Assembly: GCA_945897435.1 (NCBI GenBank)
Contig: CAMDFJ010000017.1
Span: 1-32,860, forward strand
Source of the DNA: Candidatus Kuenenia stuttgartensis
GTDB lineage: Bacteria > Planctomycetota > Planctomycetia > Pirellulales > UBA1268
Length of the DNA stretch: 32,860 nt
Direction: 5' to 3'
This document shows positions 1-8,645 of the stretch, piece after piece. Every line of letters starts with the position of its first letter. Positions within the stretch are counted from its first letter, which is position 1. Below the pieces are notes generated by a model that ran no database searches, had not been told where the DNA came from, and saw nothing but the letters and a program-made list of their open reading frames with translations. The position numbers and the translations under genes were made by a program.

Positions 1-2
1 TG

Positions 3-707
3 ATCCACATCCACCACAAGCTCGTCTCGACGCACGGCCACGACGTCGGTCTCTGGCTCAAGCAGGCGGGTTTCGTGCTGATCACGGTCGTGTTCGTCTA
101 CACCACGATCGCCAACATTCTCGAGCGACCCGACGGGATCATCATCGCCTCGATCTTCATCGCCTGCGTGATGCTGATCTCGTTCACCTCGAGGTTCTGG
201 CGGAGCGACGAACTGCGGCTCAAGGAGTTTCGCTTCGCCAACGACGCCGACCGCATGCTCTGGACCGACATCGTGCTCGAGGGGGCGTTTCGCGTGCTCG
301 TGCCCCACCGTCCCGGCAGCCGGTCGCTGGCCGACAAGGAGGCGGAGATCCGTCGCAAGCATCGCATCCCGGAGAACGTGCCCCTCGTGTTTCTCGAGGT
401 GCACTACGGCGACGTGAGCGAATTCCAAAACTCCCCGATCCTCTCTGCCCGCCAGGAGGGAAACCGCTTCATCATCGTGGCCCGCGACGTGGTCTCGGTG
501 TCGCACACGATCGCCCAGGTGGCGATGGAGATGACCAAGGGAGGATCTCCGCTCGACATCATCTTCGGCTGGAGCAAGGGGGGCAGTCTCAAACTGGCCC
601 TCGACTACGTGCTCTTCGGGCAGGGGGACGTGCCCAACCGGGTGGTCGACCTGCTCGACAAGGCATTGCCCGACACGAACCGGCGACCGACCGTGATCGT
701 CGGCTGA
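3..707 (+). CDS. C-terminal part of a membrane permease, probably APC-type amino acid transporter (5' truncated)
   Basis: The frame is open from the window edge, so the ATG at 75 in the ORF track is internal and the gene begins upstream. About 234 residues are visible. They hold two hydrophobic helices (FVLITVVFVYTTIANIL and GIIIASIFIACVMLISF) and then a soluble tail of about 170 residues rich in charged segments. Two membrane helices followed by a long cytoplasmic tail match the C-terminal end of large APC-family permeases found in Planctomycetes and Actinobacteria. This is recalled family resemblance, not a search result. No substrate can be read from this fragment. The 110-bp gap to frr and the separate promoter candidate there suggest it is not part of the frr operon. 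Confidence 0.5.
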   Translation: MHIHHKLVSTHGHDVGLWLKQAGFVLITVVFVYTTIANILERPDGIIIASIFIACVMLISFTSRFWRSDELRLKEFRFANDADRMLWTDIVLEGAFRVLVPHRPGSRSLADKEAEIRRKHRIPENVPLVFLEVHYGDVSEFQNSPILSARQEGNRFIIVARDVVSVSHTIAQVAMEMTKGGSPLDIIFGWSKGGSLKLALDYVLFGQGDVPNRVVDLLDKALPDTNRRPTVIVG

Positions 708-719
708 CGATCAGGCCGC

Positions 720-749
720 TTGCCGACGATCGTCCGATCCTGACAGAAT
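720..749 (+). promoter_or_regulatory. possible sigma70-type promoter for frr operon
   Basis: TTGCCG (720-725) and CAGAAT (744-749) are separated by 18 bp in the 110-bp gap before frr. A perfect 10-bp palindrome, GACGATCGTC, lies within the spacer. Each hexamer keeps four of six consensus bases, so this is a weak call. Confidence 0.25.
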
Positions 750-817
750 CGGGGTTCCGGCCGCCGAGGCGTTTTTGTCCACGGCTGCCTTCCCTCCCGT
801 CCCGTAGGAGCCCAGCG

Positions 818-1378
818 ATGCCCGCCGACGACATTCTGCTCGATGCCGAGGAACGGATGGAAAAGGCCGTCGACGTGTTTCGTCACGCGCTCACCGGCAT
901 CCGCACCGGCCGGGCAAACCCCGGCCTGGTCGATTCCCTCCGGGTCGATGTCTACGGCTCGCCCACGCCGATCAAGGCCCTGGCGAGCGTCGGTGCGCCC
1001 GAGCCCAACCAGATCGTCGTCCGCCCCTTCGATCCGGGCACGATCAAGGACATCGAGAAGGCGATCCAGGCGAGCGACCTCGGCCTCAATCCGCAGAGCG
1101 ACGGCCGCCTGATCCGGATCACGATCCCCGCCCTCTCGACCGACGTCCGCCGCAAGATGACGGCCCGCATCAAGGAACTCGCCGAGGAGGCGAGGGTCGC
1201 GATCCGCAATGTCCGCCGCGACGGAAACAAGGCGGCCGATGGCGAGAAGGAGGACGGCACGCTCACCGAGGACGACTGCGAATCGACCAAGGAGGAGGTG
1301 CAGGAACTGACCAAGAAGTACGAGGCGAAGGTCGGCGACCTGGCGAGGGCCAAGGAAGCCGAGGTCATGGAGCAGTAA
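818..1378 (+). CDS. frr: ribosome recycling factor
   Basis: This 186-aa protein has the usual RRF length and the conserved core (RTGRANPGLVDSL near residue 30; VRPFDPGTIKDIEKAI; the RKMTARIKELAEEARVAIRNVRRD helix). With EF-G and IF3, RRF splits post-termination ribosomes in the cytoplasm. The start is set by TAGGAG, 7 nt upstream of the ATG. In many bacteria frr follows tsf and pyrH. Here the neighbours differ, and an ABC ATPase gene begins 1 nt after the stop codon, so the downstream membrane genes are probably transcribed, and perhaps translationally coupled, with this housekeeping gene. Confidence 0.97.
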   Translation: MPADDILLDAEERMEKAVDVFRHALTGIRTGRANPGLVDSLRVDVYGSPTPIKALASVGAPEPNQIVVRPFDPGTIKDIEKAIQASDLGLNPQSDGRLIRITIPALSTDVRRKMTARIKELAEEARVAIRNVRRDGNKAADGEKEDGTLTEDDCESTKEEVQELTKKYEAKVGDLARAKEAEVMEQ

Positions 1379-1379
1379 C

Positions 1380-2156
1380 GTGCAGTCCGCGCCCGCAATC
1401 GAGGTCGTCGATCTCGTGAAGCACTATCGGGCCGGGGACGGCGGCGTCATTCGCGCCGTCGATGGCGTCTCGCTCTCGGTGCGGCCCGGGGAAATGGTCG
1501 GCCTGCTCGGTGCCAACGGTGCCGGCAAGACCACGACCCTCCGAGTCCTCGCCACGCTGCTGCGGCCGACATCGGGGCACGCCCTGGTCGCCGGCCATGA
1601 CGTACGTCGGGATCCGGTCGGCGTCCGCCGCAGCCTCGGCTACGTCTCGGCGACGACCGGCGTGCCTGACCGGCTCACGGCCCGGGAGATCTTTTCGTCG
1701 TTCGCCGAACTGCATGGCATGGAGGGCGACGAACGGGCCAGCCATGTCGAGCGGCTCCTCGACCTGCTCGACCTGCGAACCTGCGGCGACCGCCCGGCAG
1801 GAAGGCTCTCCTCAGGCCAGCGGCAACGGGTGTCGCTGGGTCGGGCGATGGTCCACGATCCGCCGGCGCTGGTGCTCGACGAACCGACCAACGCCCTCGA
1901 CGTGGTCGGGGCCCGGGACCTGCTCGCCTTCCTCTCCGACTTGCGGGCCGAGGGCAGGGCGATCCTGCTCTCGACCCACCGGCTCCACGAGATCGAGATG
2001 CGCTGCGACCGGTTCGTGATCATCCATGGTGGTCAGGTGGTCGCCTCGGGAACCCGCGAGGGACTCATCGGCGGCTGGCTCGATGGGCGTGACGGTGAAC
2101 TCGAGGACGCCTTCTTCGCAGCCATCGGCGACCGGATCGGCGGCAGGGCACAATGA
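1380..2156 (+). CDS. ABC transporter ATP-binding protein, NatA-like
   Basis: This is a 258-aa ATPase subunit. Walker A GANGAGKT is at residues 44-51, the signature LSSGQ at 142-146, Walker B ALVLDEP at 162-168 and the H-loop STHR near 197-200. The usual Q-loop glutamine position reads YVSATTG, as in several NatA/ABC-2 type ATPases. The start is GTG, 1 nt after the frr stop, with GGAG inside the frr 3' end as a plausible ribosome site. Its stop overlaps the ATG of the permease gene (ATGA), so the two form one transporter. The family is linked to Na+ or drug export, but the substrate here is unknown. Confidence 0.9.
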   Translation: MQSAPAIEVVDLVKHYRAGDGGVIRAVDGVSLSVRPGEMVGLLGANGAGKTTTLRVLATLLRPTSGHALVAGHDVRRDPVGVRRSLGYVSATTGVPDRLTAREIFSSFAELHGMEGDERASHVERLLDLLDLRTCGDRPAGRLSSGQRQRVSLGRAMVHDPPALVLDEPTNALDVVGARDLLAFLSDLRAEGRAILLSTHRLHEIEMRCDRFVIIHGGQVVASGTREGLIGGWLDGRDGELEDAFFAAIGDRIGGRAQ

Positions 2157-4333
2157 ACGACACCCGGGCCATGCAGCCGCACGACCATCCGCCGAGCCGA
2201 CTCAAGGCGGCCCTGGCGATCGCCCGCCGCGACCTGCTGGAGTTCATCCGCGACCGTCGAACTCTGTTCATTACGCTGCTGCTGCCGATGGCGACCTATC
2301 CGATCCTCGCGCTCGCCACGGCGCTCGGACTGCGGACGGCATCCCATGAAATCGAGACCCGCCAGGCGCCGACGAAGATCCTTCTCGGCGTTTCGGGTGA
2401 GGATGCAGAGGGTTTCGTCGACCGGCTCGGCGACGTGTTCGTGAACACGCCCCGATCCGCCCGCCAGGGCTGGCCGGAGGATGTCTCCTGCACGCCGGTC
2501 ACGAAGGGCCAGGCACCCGGGATGCTCGACCGCGGCGAGATCGACCTCTGGGTCGAGGCCGAACCCGGACTGGTCACGGCCCTCGACGGCGATGGAACCA
2601 TCCGGCTGCCGGTGCGGGTCTCCGCGGTCCGGCCTGCGGGCATCGAGATCAGGGATCAGTTCGAGGCTCTCGTCCGCTCGCTTTCCAAAGAGGCCGCCCG
2701 CCGCCGGGTGGAGCGGGCAGGGCTTCCGGCCAGCCTGCTCGAACCGCTGGAACTGAGCTTCGTCGGCGACGAGAACGCCTCGGCTGCCGCCCCCGCCCGC
2801 AACGTCATGTCAACGCTCGCCGGAGGCGTGCTCGTGCTGCTCGCCGTGCTGACGATGACCGGGGCCTTCTATCCGGCGATCGACGCGCTGGCAGGCGAGA
2901 AGGAGCGGGGCACGATCGAGACGCTACTGATTGCGCCCTGCGCCCTCGGCGACATCGTGTTCGGCAAGTTCCTCGCCGTCTTCGCTGTGACGCTGGCCAC
3001 GCTGGCGGCCAATGTCGTCTCGATCGCCGCGACGGCAGCCGTCTCGCTGCGGTTCCTGCCGCCCGGGATCACGGCGGCGGTGACCGGGAGTCATGCCGTG
3101 GCCGTGAGCGTCACGGTGCTTTCGTTCATCGGCCTGGCGTCGCTTGCGGCCGCCATCTGCCTGGCCGTGACCACGGCCTCAAAAAGTGGCAAGGAGGCTC
3201 AGAACACGCTCACGCCCGTGATCCTGCTCGTGAGTTCGGTCGCCGGAGCGGCGCTCCTGCCCGGCCCACGCGGCGACGGATTGCTGGCGGCGATCCCGTT
3301 CGCCGGGCACGTGCTCGTGGCCCGAAACGCTTTCGCACCAGCCGACGGTCAGCCGCAGCCGCTGGCCACCACCGCCGTCGCGCTGGCGTTGTCGCTCGTC
3401 TCCTCGGCCCTGCTCACCTGGCTGCTGCTGCGGGCCACGGCATCGATCCTGACCGACGAAGACGTCCTCTTCCGCGGACCAGACGTGGCCGGAGGGCTGT
3501 CGCGGCCGGTCCCCCGGACCCGGCCGAACATCGTTCAGGGGATGATGCCGATCGTGGCCGGTCTGGCTGGATTGTGGTACGTCCAGGGCATCACACCGAC
3601 CGACCTCCTGCGGGCGATTCCGCTTCAGCAGGCTGCGGCCGTGCTGCTGCCAATCGCGGCCATGATCGCCTGGCAGCGGGTCGACCTGGGCACGACGTTC
3701 TCGCTCCGCTGGCCGCGGCCCAAGCCGCGGGCGCCGCTGATTCTGCTGGGTGCTGCCCTGGTTGGCGCGGGGCTTTTCGTGCTCGGCGCGGCGGCCCTGC
3801 TCGCGTTTCGTGGAACGGCACTCTCGGCCGAGGCCAAGGATCTGTCGGAGCGGCTCGTCGAACTGATGCAGTCAAATCCGTGGTGGCTCTCATGGGGCCT
3901 GATGGCCCTGCTGCCGGCGGTCTGCGAGGAATTGCTGTTCCGCGGCTGGATGCTCGCCGCATTCGTCGGCGACGGCCGTCATCGCGAGAGGCTCATCTGG
4001 GGCATTCTGGCTCAGGCGGCCTGTTTCGCCCTGTTTCATCTGCTTCCCGAGCGGATGCCGCAGACCTTCCTGCTCGGGCTCGTGCTCGGATGTCTCGTGA
4101 CCGCGACCGGGAGCCTGCTCACCGCGGTCGTCTGCCATGCAGCCCACAACAGCATGCCGATCCTGATTCTTGCGATTTCCGGTGGGATCGATGCCGATCC
4201 GACGGCCGCAACCAAGGCCCTCGCCGGCGTGCCCGAGTGGGCGATCGTCGCCGCCTTCGTGACCCTGGCCGTCGGCGGCCTTCTCGTCGCCTCAGGCCGC
4301 CTGCACCTGCCACACGGAGAGGCTCCGCGATGA
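2153..4333 (+). CDS. ABC-2 type permease fused to a CPBP intramembrane metalloprotease domain
   Basis: The 726-aa protein has two parts. Residues 1 to about 430 look like a NatB/ABC-2 permease: a first membrane helix around 40-60, a large extracytoplasmic region, then a cluster of hydrophobic helices, with EKERGTIETLLIAP before the second cluster. Residues about 460-726 are a CPBP (CAAX protease/bacteriocin-processing, Abi-like) domain. Its expected catalytic motifs are EELLFRGW at 592-599, FALFHLLPE (His 629) and CHAAHNS (His 662). ABC-2/CPBP fusions are recognised in Planctomycetes. The ATGA overlap with the ATPase upstream and a second ATGA overlap with the receptor-like gene downstream suggest one complex. 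The protease substrate is unknown. Confidence 0.85.
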   Translation: MNDTRAMQPHDHPPSRLKAALAIARRDLLEFIRDRRTLFITLLLPMATYPILALATALGLRTASHEIETRQAPTKILLGVSGEDAEGFVDRLGDVFVNTPRSARQGWPEDVSCTPVTKGQAPGMLDRGEIDLWVEAEPGLVTALDGDGTIRLPVRVSAVRPAGIEIRDQFEALVRSLSKEAARRRVERAGLPASLLEPLELSFVGDENASAAAPARNVMSTLAGGVLVLLAVLTMTGAFYPAIDALAGEKERGTIETLLIAPCALGDIVFGKFLAVFAVTLATLAANVVSIAATAAVSLRFLPPGITAAVTGSHAVAVSVTVLSFIGLASLAAAICLAVTTASKSGKEAQNTLTPVILLVSSVAGAALLPGPRGDGLLAAIPFAGHVLVARNAFAPADGQPQPLATTAVALALSLVSSALLTWLLLRATASILTDEDVLFRGPDVAGGLSRPVPRTRPNIVQGMMPIVAGLAGLWYVQGITPTDLLRAIPLQQAAAVLLPIAAMIAWQRVDLGTTFSLRWPRPKPRAPLILLGAALVGAGLFVLGAAALLAFRGTALSAEAKDLSERLVELMQSNPWWLSWGLMALLPAVCEELLFRGWMLAAFVGDGRHRERLIWGILAQAACFALFHLLPERMPQTFLLGLVLGCLVTATGSLLTAVVCHAAHNSMPILILAISGGIDADPTAATKALAGVPEWAIVAAFVTLAVGGLLVASGRLHLPHGEAPR

Positions 4334-5448
4334 ACCCCTGCCACGCACCCCGACGGCTCCGCCGCGCTACCGAATGCCTGCTGGCAATCACGGTCCTCGC
4401 GACGATGGCCCTGCCCTGCCGCCAGACTGCCGCCGCCGGGGAGACTCCGCGTCCGCTCCGCGTCGTCGCCACGCCGCTCGCCTCGGCGCTCGAGTGGACT
4501 GGCGACAGCCCCACGGGAGTGATGGTCGATGTCTGGGAGGATCTCGCCGGACGGCTCGGCCGACCGACCGAGTTCGTCCGCGCTGACTCGTTCGGGAAGC
4601 AGCTCAAGACGCTCATCAGTGGCGAGGCCGACGTGGCCCTTGGACCGATCGCGATCACCGAGGAACGGGAGAAGCAGTTTGATCTGACCCACCCGATCTT
4701 CCATTCTGGACTCCGGATCGCGGTCCGCCAGCGGACGAGTTCCGGCCTGTTCGACGCTCTCGAATCGTTCCTGTCCTGGAACCTGCTCAAGCTCTGCGGC
4801 ACGGTGCTCGGCCTGGCCCTCGTCTCGGGCCATCTGCTCTGGTGGTTCGAGCGCCGCCAGAACGAGAAGTCGTTTCCTGGCAACTACGGTCGGGGCCTCG
4901 TCGAGGCGATCTGGTGGATCGCCTGCACGATCATCACCGGCAGCTGCGACGACAAGCACGTCGACAGCCTGCTCGGCCGGCTGCTGGCCTACGCCTGGAT
5001 GATCGGCGGCATCGTCCTGCTGGCGACCTTTACCAGCCTGCTGACCGCCACCATCACCGCCGATCGGGTGGTGGGCACGATCCACGGACCGAGGGATCTC
5101 GCCGGCCAGGTCGTCGGCTGCCAGGCGGAGGCGGTTTCGGTTGCCGCGGTCCGTCAGCGGGGCGGAATCCCGGAGGAGTTCGCCAGCTTCCGGGAGGCGC
5201 TCGACGCCCTCTCGCTGGGAATGGTCGATGCGGTCGTCGGCGAAAACCAGCAGCTGATGTCGCTGATCGGCCAGCCCGACCGGCGGGACATCAAGCTTGT
5301 CGGACCAATGTTCGAGTCCTTCGACTTCGGGATCGGTCTTCCGGCCGGAAGCCCCCTTCGCGAAGACCTCAACACGGCCATCCTGCGGATGCGGGAGGAT
5401 GGCACATTCGAGCGGATCAAGGGGGAATGGTTCGGCAGGCACGATTGA
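4330..5448 (+). CDS. ionotropic glutamate receptor-like ligand-gated channel (periplasmic-binding domain with pore)
   Basis: The ORF track shows 3574-5448, but the real start is the ATG at 4330 overlapping the permease stop, giving 372 aa. The order is: signal-like segment (CLLAITVLATMALPC), half of a solute-binding domain (about 43-135), M1 (LLKLCGTVLGLALVSGHLLWWF), pore loop (residues 193-209, CTIITGSCDDK), M2 (AYAWMIGGIVLLATFTSLLTATIT), then the second half of the binding domain. This is the GluR0/iGluR topology S1-M1-P-M2-S2. A prokaryotic family member would normally carry TVGYG in the pore; this one does not. The FTSLLTA stretch aligns with the SYTANLAAF gate of animal receptors. A plain transporter-binding protein is excluded by the membrane segments splitting the domain. 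The ligand is unknown. Confidence 0.8.
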   Translation: MNPCHAPRRLRRATECLLAITVLATMALPCRQTAAAGETPRPLRVVATPLASALEWTGDSPTGVMVDVWEDLAGRLGRPTEFVRADSFGKQLKTLISGEADVALGPIAITEEREKQFDLTHPIFHSGLRIAVRQRTSSGLFDALESFLSWNLLKLCGTVLGLALVSGHLLWWFERRQNEKSFPGNYGRGLVEAIWWIACTIITGSCDDKHVDSLLGRLLAYAWMIGGIVLLATFTSLLTATITADRVVGTIHGPRDLAGQVVGCQAEAVSVAAVRQRGGIPEEFASFREALDALSLGMVDAVVGENQQLMSLIGQPDRRDIKLVGPMFESFDFGIGLPAGSPLREDLNTAILRMREDGTFERIKGEWFGRHD

Positions 5449-5510
5449 TCCCGGGTTGCGACCACGACAGACCCCATGGCGAGGGGGTTTGCTCGTAAAC
5501 CAACCGCTCG

Positions 5511-5539
5511 TTGACGGGTTTCGGACGCCGACGTATCTT
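5511..5539 (+). promoter_or_regulatory. sigma70-type promoter upstream of ppdK
   Basis: TTGACG (5511-5516) and TATCTT (5534-5539) have an ideal 17-bp spacer, about 90 bp before the ppdK ATG. A small dyad GGTTT-N6-AAACC (5486-5501) just upstream could end the preceding transcript, but no T-run follows it. Confidence 0.5.
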
Positions 5540-5628
5540 TGGCGAGTTTTCCGGCCGAAATCCGCCGGGTTTGCATTGCAGCCCGGCCCCACCCATTCCT
5601 GCCCCCAGCGAAAGGTCACGATCAGCCC

Positions 5629-8427
5629 ATGGCCAGCTCCATCGGAAAGAATTCTGCCAGCAAGAAGACCGCGAAAAAGGACGTCAAAAAGGCAGAGAAG
5701 GGGGCCAAGTCGGGCCGGATGATCTACTACTTCGGCGTCAAGAAGTGCGACGGCGACGGCAGCATGAAGTCGCTGCTCGGCGGCAAGGGTGCCAATCTGG
5801 CCCAGATGACCAAGATCGGCCTCCCGGTGCCCCCCGGGTTCACGATCACCACCCAGGTCTGCATCGACTACTACACCAACGGCAAGAAATTCCCCAAGGG
5901 GCTCGAGTCCGAGGTCGCCGGCTACGTCAAGCTCCTCGAGAAGGAGACCGGCAAGAAGTTTGGCGATCCCTCGGCCGCCCTGCTCGTGAGCGTCCGGTCG
6001 GGTGCCCGTGACAGCATGCCGGGCATGATGGACACGATCCTCAACCTCGGACTCAACGACGACACCGTGAAGGGTCTCGCCGAGGCCACCGGCAATCCCC
6101 GATTTGCCTACGACTCCTACCGCCGCTTCATCCAGATGTACGGCGACGTCGTCATGGGCGTGCAGAAGCGGCATGAAAACGAGCATGAGCCGTTCGAAGA
6201 GGTGATGGAGGGCCTGAAGCACCAGCTCGGCATCCACAACGACACCGACATGTCGGAGGAGCACCTCCGCGAACTCATCAAGCGATACCTGCACCTGATC
6301 CGCCAGCGGACGGGTGCGGAGTTCCCGCAGGATCCCTTCGAGCAACTGCTGGGCGCAGTCGGCGCCGTTTTCGGCAGCTGGATGAACGAGCGGGCCATCC
6401 TCTACCGCCGCAAGTACAAGATCCCCGACGAATGGGGGACTGCTGTCAACGTGCAGAGCATGGTGTTCGGCAACCTGGGTGACGACTGCGCCACCGGCGT
6501 CGCCTTCACCCGCGATCCGGCCACGGGCGAGGACATCTTCTACGGCGAGTATCTCGTCAACGCCCAGGGGGAGGACGTGGTGGCTGGCGTACGGACACCG
6601 AAGCCCGTCGCCGAGATGGCCCACGATCCGGAGTTTGCCAGCACCTACAAGGAACTGGAAAAGGTCCGCGAGCGGCTGGAGAAGAAGTTTGGCGACGTCC
6701 AGGACTTCGAGTTCACCGTCGAGAAGAAGAAGCTCTACATGCTTCAGACGAGGAACGGCAAGCGGACGGCGCTGGCCTACGTGAAGATCGCCCACGACAT
6801 GGTGAAGCAGAAGCTGATGACCCCGGAGCACGCGATCCAGTCGGCCGATCCCGACGCCCTCTCGCAACTCCTCGCCCCGATCTTCGACCGCACCGACTAC
6901 GAGGCGGCCAGGAAGAGCGGCCGCCTGCTCACCTCCGGCCTGCCGGCGGGCCCCGGCGCCGCCACCGGCCAGCTCGTCTTCTCGGCCGCCAAGGCCGAGG
7001 AACTGGCCAACGCCGGCAAGAAGGTCGTGCTGGCCCGCGTCGAGACCAGCCCCGAGGATCTCCGCGGCATGATCGCCGCCGAGGGCATCCTCACCAGCCG
7101 CGGTGGCGTCTCCAGCCATGCGGCGCTCGTCGCCAGACAGATGGGCAAGGTCTGCGTGGCGGGTGCCGGCGCGGTCCAGATCGACTATGCCAAGGGCACG
7201 CTCGTCTGTGCCGGAAAGACGCTCAAGGAGGGGGACGCGATCTCGATCAACGGCAGCACCGGCGAGGTCTTCGCGGGTGGCATCAAGACCGCCGACAGCG
7301 AGCTCAAGCAGGTGCTGATCGCCGGTTCGATGAAGCCTGACGATTCCGAGGTCTATCAGTACTACGCCTTCATCATGAAGCTGGCCGACAAGTACAGGAA
7401 GCTCGGACTGCGAACCAATGCCGACACGCCCGAACAGGTGCGGCATGCGATCGCGTTCGGCGCCGAGGGGATCGGCCTGACACGGACGGAGCACATGTTC
7501 TTCGAAGGCGACCGGATCGACGCGATGCGGGAGATGATCCTCGCCGACACGATCGACGCACGCCGCGAGGCGCTTGCCAAACTGCTTCCCTACCAGCGGG
7601 AAGACTTCGAGGGCATCTTCCGGGCTCTCGACGGCCGGCCGGCGACGATCCGCTTTCTCGATCCGCCGCTGCACGAGTTCGTGCCGCACGAAGAGAAGGC
7701 CCAGGCCGACCTCGCCAAGAAACTCCGGCTGCCGGTCGAAACCGTCGCTGCCCGTGTTCAGGCCCTGCATGAGTTCAACCCGATGCTCGGCCACCGCGGC
7801 TGCCGCCTCGGGATCAGCTATCCCGAGATCTCAGAGATGCAGGCCCGCGCCGTGTTCGAGGCCGCCGTCAAGGTGCAGAAGGACGGCATCAAGGTGAAGC
7901 CCGAGATCATGATCCCGCTGGTGGGCTTCAAGAAGGAACTCGACAATCAGGTGGAGCTCGTCCACCAGGTCGCCGCCCAGGTGCAGAAGGAGACCGGCGA
8001 GAAGATCAAGTATCTCGTCGGCACGATGATCGAGATCCCGCGCGGCGCCCTCACGGCCGACGAGATCGCGGAGACGGCGGAATTCTTCTCGTTCGGCACA
8101 AACGACCTCACCCAGACCTGTCTCGGCATGAGCCGGGACGACATGGGGTCGTTCCTGCAGAAGTACACCGATGCCGGCATCTTCAAGGCCAATCCGTTCG
8201 CGTCGATCGACGTCTCCGGAGTCGGCAGGCTGATGGAGACCGCGGTGGAGAAAGGTCGTAAGACCCGCAAGGACATCAAGCTCGGCATCTGCGGCGAGCA
8301 CGGCGGCGATCCCCATTCGGTGGTCTTCTGCCACCATCTGGGCCTCGACTACGTGAGCTGCTCGCCGTTCCGCCTGCCAGTGGCCCGGCTCGCTGCCGCC
8401 CAGGCGGCCCTCGGCAAGACATACTGA
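5629..8427 (+). CDS. ppdK: pyruvate, phosphate dikinase
   Basis: This 932-aa enzyme interconverts pyruvate + ATP + Pi with PEP + AMP + PPi in the cytoplasm. The N-terminal ATP-grasp region carries [10 protein letters not shown] and VPPGFTITT. The phosphohistidine motif is [15 protein letters not shown] with catalytic His 497. The C-terminal PEP/pyruvate barrel has [16 protein letters not shown] and the CGEHGGDP motif with Cys 888. The track extends to 5539, but a promoter sits there; the ATG at 5629 with AAAGG upstream is preferred. It leaves a Lys/Ala-rich leader of about 30 residues before the usual start (MIYYFGV, residue 31). The gene appears monocistronic. Confidence 0.97.
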   Translation: MASSIGKNSASKKTAKKDVKKAEKGAKSGRMIYYFGVKKCDGDGSMKSLLGGKGANLAQMTKIGLPVPPGFTITTQVCIDYYTNGKKFPKGLESEVAGYVKLLEKETGKKFGDPSAALLVSVRSGARDSMPGMMDTILNLGLNDDTVKGLAEATGNPRFAYDSYRRFIQMYGDVVMGVQKRHENEHEPFEEVMEGLKHQLGIHNDTDMSEEHLRELIKRYLHLIRQRTGAEFPQDPFEQLLGAVGAVFGSWMNERAILYRRKYKIPDEWGTAVNVQSMVFGNLGDDCATGVAFTRDPATGEDIFYGEYLVNAQGEDVVAGVRTPKPVAEMAHDPEFASTYKELEKVRERLEKKFGDVQDFEFTVEKKKLYMLQTRNGKRTALAYVKIAHDMVKQKLMTPEHAIQSADPDALSQLLAPIFDRTDYEAARKSGRLLTSGLPAGPGAATGQLVFSAAKAEELANAGKKVVLARVETSPEDLRGMIAAEGILTSRGGVSSHAALVARQMGKVCVAGAGAVQIDYAKGTLVCAGKTLKEGDAISINGSTGEVFAGGIKTADSELKQVLIAGSMKPDDSEVYQYYAFIMKLADKYRKLGLRTNADTPEQVRHAIAFGAEGIGLTRTEHMFFEGDRIDAMREMILADTIDARREALAKLLPYQREDFEGIFRALDGRPATIRFLDPPLHEFVPHEEKAQADLAKKLRLPVETVAARVQALHEFNPMLGHRGCRLGISYPEISEMQARAVFEAAVKVQKDGIKVKPEIMIPLVGFKKELDNQVELVHQVAAQVQKETGEKIKYLVGTMIEIPRGALTADEIAETAEFFSFGTNDLTQTCLGMSRDDMGSFLQKYTDAGIFKANPFASIDVSGVGRLMETAVEKGRKTRKDIKLGICGEHGGDPHSVVFCHHLGLDYVSCSPFRLPVARLAAAQAALGKTY

Positions 8428-8645
8428 CAGCACGCAGGCCACACGCCTGGATCAACGCCGACACGCCGGCTTCGTCATTCATCGATGGGCGAGGCTCGGG
8501 GCTGCCCATGCCCTCGAGCGGGCTATGGGAGCGAGCGCAGGCAGGATGCCCGAGGCGAACGTCCGGCGAGAGGGTATGGGCAGCCCCGAGCCGGGTTGGG
8601 TGAGTTGATTGAGCAGGTGAGACGCTCGGCCAAAGGCGCGATACA
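8428..8645. other. ppdK-transporter intergenic region with large inverted repeat
   Basis: These 218 bp hold no credible gene. A 5-bp hairpin CAGGC-N5-GCCTG (8435-8449) follows ppdK without a T-run. The main feature is the large dyad annotated at 8493-8592. Confidence 0.6.
8493..8592. repeat. 100-bp inverted-repeat element with 17-bp perfect arms
   Basis: The arm GGCTCGGGGCTGCCCAT (8493-8509) is repeated as its exact reverse complement at 8576-8592 across a 66-bp interior. The pairing continues imperfectly inward (CCCTC / GAGGG). The interior carries GGCAGGATGCC (8541-8551), which is the same core hairpin found in the arrays at 29.2 and 32.7 kb. It looks like a dispersed, palindromic, non-coding repeat rather than a simple terminator. 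Confidence 0.65.

Noticed and set aside
4036-7794. 1252-aa open frame on the minus strand
   Set aside because: It runs antisense to three well-supported genes (ABC-2/CPBP fusion, receptor-like channel, ppdK). Long antisense frames are common in GC-rich DNA, and its Leu/Glu/Asp/His-rich sequence has no recognisable domain.
8435-8449. Rho-independent terminator for ppdK
   Set aside because: The stem is only 5 bp and no T-run follows; not strong enough to call.
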